64,000 nt of DNA from Chondrilla cf. caribensis (Eukaryota > Porifera > Demospongiae > Chondrillida > Chondrillidae). A program made the position numbers and the translations under genes. Under the pieces are notes generated by a model. The model saw nothing but the letters and a program-made list of their open reading frames with translations. It was not told the DNA's origin and did not search any database. The number at the start of each line of letters is the position of its first letter. The first letter of the stretch is position 1. Positions 56,382-64,000 of the stretch are shown here, piece after piece. The stretch is from the NCBI GenBank assembly GCA_964020155.1, contig OZ026546.1, positions 6,966,379-7,030,378 of the forward strand, written 5' to 3'.

Positions 56382-58229
56382 CTGTAACAGCAAACTCCTC
56401 TGACACAACACTCTCTGATGATCCATGTTCATTGACTGCACTCACTCTCACTGTATAACTACCACCACTGAGGACACCTTGGTATGTGATGGTCACTGGG
56501 GACGACAGTCCTGATGGAGTAGCAGAGACTACGCGAGTATCAGATTGACCAGCAGAATCGCCATCTTTAATGAACTGAAGTTGGAATGAGAACATGCTCC
56601 CACTCCTCATCCTCTCAGTACCAGGATAGTCTGTACTCAGTACAACAGTTACTGTAGTACCATCAGAGGTTGCTGTGGGGATAGCTGGGTTGGAGGGACT
56701 ACCTGGAGGGAATAGGACACAAATAAGCTAATGTTACACTTGTACATATTCTCTACAGTTGAATTTGCATTTCACATACCTAGTAAAGGTCTTAATGTGG
56801 TTTGCTGTGAAGTTGATCCAAGAATACTGCTAACAGTAATACTAGCAGTGTACACAGTTCCAGCTTGTAGTCCCATGATGTAGAGGATGTCTCCACTACG
56901 TGTGAGGTTACCAGCACTGACCATCTCATAAGACCCATCACTACTGGTGTTCAGGAGAACACTAACATCTGATACGTCATCAGGATCAGCTAGGTTGAGC
57001 CTCATTCCAGCACAACATGTAGTGATGTTGGACGGAGAGAGCTCAGAAGGAGGTCCTGTGATGTTGGGAGGAACTGCGGGAAAATTGATACAATGAGGCA
57101 ATCAAGACAACTACAAACTGACATGATGGAGGAGTGCGTGGAGCTATGTATATCGCAAGCCTTACTTAGAATCCATCACAGTAACAAAACACTAAACACA
57201 CTCACCATTGACAGTGACATTCACTTTGGCTACATCACTACCAACACTGTTGGATGCATTACAAGAATATGATCCTCTTTGCTTTCTTGTTATCGAAGGT
57301 ATTGTCAGTACATATCCAGAGATGTTAACACTGTCACTGCTACTGGTGATCTCAACACTGTTGAAATAGAACCTCACACTAGCTGGGGGATTACTGACTG
57401 GAGTACAGTCCAATGTGAAGACACCTCCGGAAATAAGGTTCCTCACTACAGGGACCACACTCAACTCTGGGGGGTCTGGTGGGGTAGACAAGCACGCAAT
57501 ACATTGTCACTACAGCACTGGTTAGGTGATGGTTCACTAACGCACACTGAACATCTAGAGTGAAGTTAGCTGTTCCTGTTCCAGCACTGTTTGTACTGAA
57601 GACCTGATATGTTCCACGGTCACTTCTCATCACATTGGTTATCGTGATGCTGGTTGCCGTAGTTACAATACGTCCATTACCACCAGTGTCCACTCTGTCC
57701 TTTGTCCAGTTGAAGTCAGTAGGTGAGGGAAAGGTAGTGAGGTCAAAGGTGTAGGTGTAGTTGCCTCCTTCCACCACAGTGGTGGGTTGGTCTGGACTGA
57801 TGGTGTACTCAGGTGATCCTGCATACAAATAGGTGAACAGAGCCGGTATGAAAGAATTTATGATAAATAACGCAGTTTTTGTTTCTTACTCTGAACAAGT
57901 ACAGTGAGGGTTGGAGACTGAGCTGCATTGGCCAGATGTTGACACCTGAAGGCTGTTCCATTGTCACTTGAATCAACTGGACCAAAATAGAAAGTTCTCT
58001 CGGCTCCATTGGTCACTCCAGGAATAGTATCATCCCGGACCATGTTTCGAAGGATAACTAGAAAATTACCATTCCCAATAGACGTCCCATCAATACAGGT
58101 TATATCGAAGCTTTCTCCTTCTGCTACCACGACTTGTCCTTCTGGAGACATGGTCACATCCTGAGCTGAAGAGATGGTCCAGATGAACTGGAAAATGATT
58201 AACTGGAAAAGTAACTTTACAATATCCAT
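55110..58229 (-). CDS. G10: receptor with three Ig and two FN3 domains, class B tail, 605 aa
   Basis: Exons: 58229-57890 (signal MDIVKLLFQLIIFQFIW plus Ig1), 57818-57546, 57475-57206, 57073-56780, 56702-56382, 56261-56118 and 55285-55110. The total is 1818 nt, or 606 codons. Ig1 to 113 (DITCIDGT, FRCQHL), Ig2 114-204 without canonical cysteines, Ig3 205-294 (LDCTPV, YSCNAS), FN3 295-392 (TTCCAGMRLNLADPDD) and 393-499, helix 500-547, tail 548-605 (LIYDEM, NPAYEAV, EYEEV). It is G4 without the first two FN3 domains: a scrap of the lost exon survives at about 57123-57180 (GGAGGAGTGCGTGGAGCTATG). The membrane exon uses acceptor CTGTAG|CA because the usual AAAG is AAAC. Confidence 0.85.
56327..56379. 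repeat. (CA)n tract at the FN3 donor of G10
   Basis: Short array directly next to the donor, with CG interruptions. Confidence 0.9.
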
Positions 58230-59324
58230 TGACCAATATCAACTTCACTGGTGTCTAGACTTGGTGAATCTGCAAAGTATAGAACAAGAGGATAAGTTGC
58301 ATCAGAACACGTGTCTGTATGTGTGTACAACACCACTCAGTTAACTTGCCACCACTTAATTTCTTAATCCAGTTATCTAGCTGTTACATATTACCACAAT
58401 CAGTTAACCAACAAATCCACCATCTACCCCATTGTCAACTTTTGACACATTCTTACCAAATCTGATGGGTAACACTCAATTGGCCATATGCTCAGTGCAA
58501 GGTTTGAATGTCTAAAACAAGATTTTATACACAGAAATGGTTTGTGATCATTGGGACAGGTTTCCACTTTTACTTGCACATGCATAAGGAAATTACTTGC
58601 ATTAGGTTGACATCACATGGTCCATTCACATACATATAGAGTATCATGTGCAAGATACTGAACTCCATGGTTGTTATGTCAAAATGGATAGGATGTCTAA
58701 ACATGACCTGATTCAGAAACAACTCTGTGTATTTAGAAGGCATCGCTGCATCGGTGTGTGCATGTGTGTACGTACAAGACAATCCACACAATTAACTATA
58801 AACTCCCCGTGCACTGTTTACTAGTAATTTGACAAAAAGTTTCTTATCATGTATTTCCTATATAAAATAGCGACTTTCTAAAATTATAAATATGTCCCCA
58901 CACTTCAAGAAGTACCAATTGAATCCCCTCCCCTTATATTACAGACTTTAAGGTATTCGGTGAGGGATGGAGCGGAGCTTCAATACTGAACGGCAGTCGA
59001 GATTGACAAATTAATAAACGGAGATTACCAATCCAAAGTATAAGTTTCACCTGCATGGATGTCACCCGGTCTTTGAGTCATAATTTTAGATTCTTACCTG
59101 GTAGACTATAGTGATGTACCAGATAGCAAGAAAAGAATTGTGGACCAAATATCGTCTTCAGACGCTTAGGATACAAAAGAAGGACCTCAGAAGGACGAAT
59201 CGTATCGATGTCCCGCGGTCAGACAAGTCCCAAACATTCGATTATTACAGTAACAGGCATTAGACGAGGGAATTCCCCCTCTCGTACGGCTCGACTAGCA
59301 AACTCCGATGTCAAAAATCAGGAC
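58230..59324 (-). promoter_or_regulatory. G10 leader and class-B promoter with kB site 59268-59277
   Basis: The coding exon acceptor is at 58269 (TGCAG|ATTCACC), and the noncoding exon donor is at 59098 (CCAG|GTAAGA). The leader contains GGACATCGATACG; GGGAATTCCC sits about 45 bp upstream of that block. No clear TATA box. The intron 58.3-59.1 kb matches that of G4 loosely. Confidence 0.55.
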
Positions 59325-59337
59325 TACTATAACACAT

Positions 59338-59714
59338 ACGAAAGCTAAGTGAAATTCAGCCTGCTGAGAGAGAAAGGAGAAAAGCGAAAAACCGGCAACT
59401 GCGGGACTCGAACCCAGGGTGTCTGACTAAAGCCGTCATAAACCACTGAGCCACGAAGCCACCACAGAAACCAGCCTTCCACAATTCTCCTTTCATACTA
59501 CACTGGCGACTACTGCTAACTGCAGTCACACACCAGCGAGACCACACGGCTGCGTGGATTATCGCGAGTTGATGTTCGATTATTTTTTACTAACTTCGTT
59601 AGCTATCTTCACTACTACTCCTAGTCTACTCGGTTTTTAGTGGACTCACTAAAAACCGAGTAGACTAGGAGTAGTAGTGAAGATAGCTAACGAAGTTAGT
59701 AAAAAATAATCGAA
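59338..59714 (-). mobile_element. tRNA-like SINE insertion with 13-bp target duplication and terminal palindrome
   Basis: TACTATAACACAT stands on both sides (59325-59337 and 59715-59727). On the minus strand the insert has a pol III A box, TGGCTCAGTGG (59453-59443), and a B box, GGTTCGAGTCC (59414-59404), about 30 bp apart. This is as in tRNAs, but without a full cloverleaf. Its 5' end is a palindrome: arms 59575-59642 and 59647-59714 are perfect inverted copies of 68 bp with a 4-nt centre. No poly(A) tail is seen. Confidence 0.75.
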
Positions 59715-59754
59715 TACTATAACACATGTCACATAACATGCATGTACACAGGCT

Positions 59755-60130
59755 TAGAGCATAGCACATGGAAATACTTATTGATATAGTGTCCATCCCC
59801 TGAACACTACCATCAGTCTGGTTAATACGCTGGATAGCTAGTTCCTCCGTTGTCTGTGGCAGTAAACCTATTTTGGTTTAGAGTCTATGGTTTACCGAAT
59901 ACTTGAAGCTATTATTATTATAAACCAACACACTAAAAGCTGATAATTTCTTAGCACCGTAACTAACTATACCTACCGAATCTGCAAAACAAAAACTGCA
60001 ACTGGTGATAGGGGATTCCCTAACACCATAGACCCTAGATGCCCACTCGGCTGCAAAATGGAACAATAATTGCGAAGCGGATATGGATGGAACAATGTGC
60101 TAGCTCTTGCACCCCTTAATTTGCTTCAAG
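59755..60130 (-). pseudogene. Ghost gene: Ig exon fragment plus class-A promoter relic
   Basis: 59755-59872 is the 3' part of an Ig exon (ATTGATATAGTGTCC, TCCTCCGTTGTCTGTGGCAGTAAACC). 59880-60130 is a class A promoter with CGAATCTGCAAAACAAAAACTGCAACTGGTGATA and an intact kB site, GGGGATTCCC, at 60011-60020. A leader block (CTTCAAGGGACGTCTGTAGT) follows. No signal exon or body is present. Confidence 0.65.
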
Positions 60131-60145
60131 GGACGTCTGTAGTTG

Positions 60146-60147
<2 letters not shown>

Positions 60148-60192
<45 letters not shown>

Positions 60193-60197
60193 ACACA
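60148..60197. repeat. (CA)n tract
   Basis: Short CA array inside the class A promoter relic. Confidence 0.9.
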
Positions 60198-60821
60198 CCT
60201 TCTGTACTTAAGTATACACTTCAGTAGTCTAGTTAGTTGAATAATAGCTAAAGGAGTATACCACACTTAATGCACAGCTGCAACCCAAAGATTTTTAATT
60301 CAATACATCAAATGTTGATCATGCACTATAAAAAACATACTATAATGTACAAATACATGCATGAGAGTCAGACATGTACAAATGATCACACACACTACAA
60401 AAATTCATAGCATAAATACTGTACATATTATATCATGTATGTCTGAGGAATTGAAAACTAGAAAACAAGAGATGTACAAATGATGTTAATAATGTGTCTA
60501 ATATGTGATTTATCACAAATTAGCATAAACAGGTTTGATTTTGCTGATGTGTGCTTGTCCTATTGGCTCATAAGCAGGATTAGATGTGAGTTTCATTTCT
60601 ACTTCTTCATAATTCGGATTCTGAATTGAACCCTCAATGGCAATGGGCTGATAGGCAGGGTTCGATTCCAGTTGTACATTTTTGATTTCAGTTTCGGAAT
60701 GTGTCTCCACTTCATCATAAACACGGTCTTCTTTCCCGGGATTTTGTGGTGGACTGTACTCTCTTGCTACAATGCCAATATAAAGCAGTATGTATTGTAT
60801 GCACACTTCAGCCATTTACAC

Positions 60822-60822
<1 letters not shown>

Positions 60823-60898
<76 letters not shown>

Positions 60899-61060
60899 CA
60901 CGCACGCACACACACATACACACGCATACACACAGCGCATACACACATGAGCACGTACACTTGCTAGCACACAAACACATATCCATGCATGAACGCACAA
61001 AAACACACACAGCACACATACACACACACATACACAGCACACAGCATACTCACACACACA
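60823..61060. repeat. (CA)n tract in the G11 membrane-tail intron
   Basis: Pure CA to 60895, then degraded. Confidence 0.95.
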
Positions 61061-61416
61061 TATCTTATAAGCTGTACAAGTTGAATATAAAAAACTTACT
61101 ATTCTTCCGGAGCTTCACATACAAGATCACACCGACAATGACAAAGATGATGACAAAGAGAATAGCCACTACCACTCCAATCACCACACCAACAATGATA
61201 GGAGTTAAGTCTGCAGGCTGTGTGGGCTCTGTCAACAGAAGAAGACATACAGTATCATAGCTGATAACCTAGCAGTACGTCAATAACATCAACAGAGATG
61301 AAGTGAATGTATGCATGTGCAGTATGTAGCTCTTATTCAATTCACTGGAACTGAGTTTGACTAAGACTGCTGTACACAGGAATACATATCTTACAGGAGA
61401 AATGTAAAGGCATGCA

Positions 61417-61481
<65 letters not shown>

Positions 61482-61507
61482 GCACACACACACACACACA
61501 CACACAC
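61417..61507. repeat. (CA)n tract at the FN3 donor of G11
   Basis: Runs straight into the donor (ACAG|GTGTGTG on the transcript), with one AG break. Confidence 0.95.
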
Positions 61508-62086
61508 CTGTAACAACAAACTCCTCTGACACAACACTCTCTGATGATCCATGTTCATTGACTGCACTCACTCTCACTGTATAACTACCACCACTGAGGA
61601 CACCTTGGTATGTGGTGGTCACTGGGGAAGACAGTCCTGATGGAGTAGCAGAGACTACTTGAGTATCAGATTGACGAGCAGAACGGCCATCTTTAGTGAA
61701 CTGAAGTTGGAATAAGAACATGCTCCCACTCCTCATCCTCTCAGTACCAGGATAGTCTGTACTCAGTACAACAGTTACTGTAGTACCATCAGAGGTTACT
61801 GTGGGTCTAGCTGGGTTGGAGGGTCTGCCTGTAGTGGAAGATAGTTCTACAATAGTTCTTTCCATACATAATTTATCAATATTATTATGTACATTTCTCC
61901 ATGTTGAGGGAGTTCCTGTAATAACTCACATGGTATAGTGATAGTAGCAGATGCACTTATGGATGATGATCCTATTGCATGGCAAGTAATAGTTGCTCCA
62001 CTCACAGAGCGAGAGACATCCGCGAGAGTGAGATTAGTCCTATCCTCGCTGACTGTGATACTCCCAATAGGAGCTCATGATATTAC

Positions 62087-62470
62087 GAAAGCCTTTAACG
62101 ATGAATTTAAAATAACCTCCTCCTTATAGAAACATTTGGTGAGAAATGGAACGGATCGATAGAGCTTCAATACTGAGAAAACACTCGACAGATAATAGTA
62201 CTTTCAAAATACACCTGAAACTAGCTAAGTGTCTATTTACATCTGCCTGGAGTCCACTCTTTATCAGTCTTTATATGCTTACCTCCTATTGTTGTAGCAA
62301 ATAGCACTAAAAGAATATCAAGAACCTTTTCCAGGCGTTTAGAAGACAAAACTAGGACTGTAAAGGACGATAAATATTATTCGCCCTGTTATTTGCGGTC
62401 GGTCAAGTAAACGAGGGAATTCCCCTATATATCCGACTGCGGCTCGCATCAACGACAAACTGAAATGTCA
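62087..62470 (-). promoter_or_regulatory. Class-B leader and promoter with kB site 62415-62424
   Basis: Leader sequence (GGTGAGAAATGGAACGGATCG, TTCAATACTGAGAA) resembles that near 58950-59010. A donor lies at about 62283 (TTACCTCC). GGGAATTCCC at 62415-62424 is followed by TATATCC. It now stands before the truncated G11. Confidence 0.55.
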
Positions 62471-62592
62471 AAAATTAATGCTTTGTACTATTCACGTGCT
62501 ACATTCAATACACAATTCATGTACTGTATTCAAATGGAGTTATACAAAACAGTAAAGTTGCTGTATTTGGTTCCTCCTTCACCTTTCCCAGT

Positions 62593-63901
62593 CTACTCTC
62601 TCCTTCCTCCTCCAACCTCTTCATATTCAGTAGTTGTACCAACATTCACTGCCTCATAAGCTGGGTTCTTCTCCATGGTCATCTCATGATCAGTCTGTCC
62701 AGAAGGAGGCTTCATTTCCATTTCATCATAGACCAGTTCAGATGTCTTAGTTCCCTTTGGGACAGTGCCTAAGACAACACATCAAGCTGCGAATTAATTC
62801 AACACTCACACATTTGTTTGTATTATTGTTACAACAGTGCACACTGTATAGACAGGCTAGCTACACCATCCCTAATGGGGGCCATGGGGTATGATTGGGG
62901 ACGTGACCCACAGTGATGAATGGTTCTCTCACCTACCAAATAAGGCACGTACAACAGTGTATGCTGTGTAGTCTGGCTGACTAGATGACCCCTAATGGGG
63001 GCCATTGGGTGTGACTGGGGAAGGCACCAGTTTTGGCCTACCAAATATGGTCCTTCCGTTGCTATGTCCATATAACTAGGAATCTCATCAGCCCAAATCT
63101 GGGTCACACAGACCTCATTGGTTGATGATTGCCTAACTACAGGTGACTAATTGTCTTTTCAGCTAGACCATCCCCACCCTTTCACACCCCATGTCCACCA
63201 CCACCCACAACACCTCTTAGGATGGTCCAGCTGGTTATAGACTATACACTATGGTACTTATAACTTAATTTACAGGTTGTGAAGGTGGAACATGACCACA
63301 ACATACCAGCCTAGCTCATTTGTAACTGTTATGATAAAAATACTGAAAATGTGACTGTATTGCTTCATTCCTACTAACTACTGTCATCGTTTATGTTACT
63401 TAGTGTGTTTACCATACAAGTGTGTAAACATGGAAATGTTTCCTTATATACTGTACACTCACAAACACAAAGTGTTCCCAAATAATACCCAATACACTGA
63501 ACACACACTGCATGGTGCACTAGTCCAATATCTGTATGCTTCTAATAAAACAGTCCATGCATTGTCAGCTACAGGCTACTCCATAAATATGTGACTGCTT
63601 ATCAAGTGCTACTAAACATACTCAACCAAAACACTGAAACATAACAGGATCTCATGTATGTACTTTACATAGTACACTAGTGTAGTATAATATTATTATT
63701 ACATTATATTTACTGATAAAAGAATATAATAACTTAAGCACACACACATAAGTAGGAGCTCACCTCTTCTCAATTTAATACTGACCAGGACTGAATACAC
63801 AGTCAAGATCACAAGGAGAAAGACCAGTACAGCAATGATGACTGCCAGGATTATGATAATTGTCTCACATGAGGTTACTGGTGCATTTGATGATGCTGGA
63901 G
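62593..63901 (-). CDS. G12: 3' end of a class B receptor entering from the right edge
   Basis: Two exons: 63901-63764 (helix TIIIILAVIIAVLVFLLVIL, ending KLRR) and 62768-62593 (58-residue class B tail with LVYDEMEMK, NPAYEAV, EYEEV). Both are phase 1 with intact splice sites. The ectodomain lies beyond base 64000. Right of the membrane exon, 63902-63975 repeats the start of a second membrane exon (CATCATCAGATACACTAACC on the minus strand), like the short one used in G4. The 62.77-63.76 kb intron is the usual class B tail-flanking sequence, with one internal repeat (GGGGGCCATGGGGT and GGGGGCCATTGGGT). Confidence 0.85.
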
Positions 63902-64000
63902 CTGGTTCGATATACAAAGCAATGGTAACTGCTAGGATAATGGTTAGTGTATCTGATGATGCTACAGGTCTGCACAGTTGTGCATAGGGTGAAATAAACA

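Larger units (their letters stand above)
60513..62086 (-). pseudogene. G11: class A receptor lacking its 5' half
   Basis: Exons: about 62080-61930 (C-terminal half of an Ig domain, NLTLADVSRSVSG and ITCHAIG, like the first Ig of G2), 61828-61508 (FN3), 61228-61100 (helix PIIVGVVIGVVVAILFVIIF) and 60766-60513 (tail with all five class A tyrosines). Homology to the Ig exon ends abruptly at about 62080, after which leader sequence of the class B kind follows. No signal peptide or first half of the Ig is found. The 3' exons are open and in phase, so the loss may be recent. A start inside the leftover is unlikely to give a secreted protein. Confidence 0.75.

Noticed and set aside
59404..59453. A functional tRNA gene
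   Set aside because: A and B boxes are present but no full cloverleaf or acceptor stem can be folded, and the insert has target-site duplications; a SINE head fits better.
59575..59714. Transcription terminator
   Set aside because: A perfect 68-bp-arm palindrome inside a retroposon-like insertion in an animal genome is not a terminator structure.

Overview
The window looks like nuclear DNA of an early-branching animal, most likely a demosponge such as Amphimedon (an inference, not proved). Reasons: short GT-AG introns, A+T-rich spacers, animal-type Ig and fibronectin III (FN3) modules on symmetric phase-1 exons, single-pass receptors with NPxY/YxxV tails, many (CA)n tracts, and small non-autonomous transposons. 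No bacterial or phage genes are seen.

Layout. Almost everything is one head-to-tail array of receptor genes on the minus strand, so 5' ends are at high coordinates. I rebuilt exons from splice sites, and every model called intact has a total coding length divisible by 3. G1 (3426-966) is a secreted Ig3-FN3 protein, with an extra Ig exon at 66-386 leading off the left edge. G2 (14252-8148) has 925 aa and a doubled FN3 triplet. G3 (19505-15466) has 816 aa. G4 (26139-22012) has 780 aa. G5 (33847-29754) is a frameshifted relative of G1. G6 (37348-34972) and G8 (47614-45684) are 5'-damaged receptors. G7 (45008-39306) has 773 aa. G9 (53978-49568) has 529 aa. G10 (58229-55110) has 605 aa. G11 (about 62080-60513) lacks its 5' half. 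G12 (63901-62593) is the 3' end of a gene leaving the right edge. Orphan tail exons, decayed signal-peptide exons, Ig fragments and promoter relics between them are remains of deleted genes.

How the parts fit. Each receptor has a signal peptide, 2-3 Ig-like domains, 2-6 FN3 domains, one membrane helix and a short tyrosine tail. There are two tail classes. Class A has five tyrosines (YDEV, two NPAY, NPNY, VYANL). Class B has YDEM plus NPAYEAV-x7-YEEV, which has ITAM-like spacing. Ectodomain types and tail classes are combined in different ways. Most gene starts and promoter relics carry a palindromic NF-kB-type site (GGGAATTCCC, GGGGATTCCC or GGGAATTTCC), in places followed by a TATA-like box. 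Together this suggests an inducible, fast-evolving set of paired-tail recognition receptors, perhaps for immunity or self/non-self recognition. That role is inference.

Dynamics. A 6-kb block (32.67-39.29 kb) is repeated almost unchanged at 43.83-49.55 kb, and the two copies carry different breaks. A 1.47-kb duplication doubles three FN3 modules in G2. Mobile DNA includes a 2.26-kb inverted-repeat element, several MITEs, a RecQ-like helicase fragment on the plus strand, and a tRNA-like SINE insertion with a 13-bp target duplication and a perfect 68-bp-arm palindrome.
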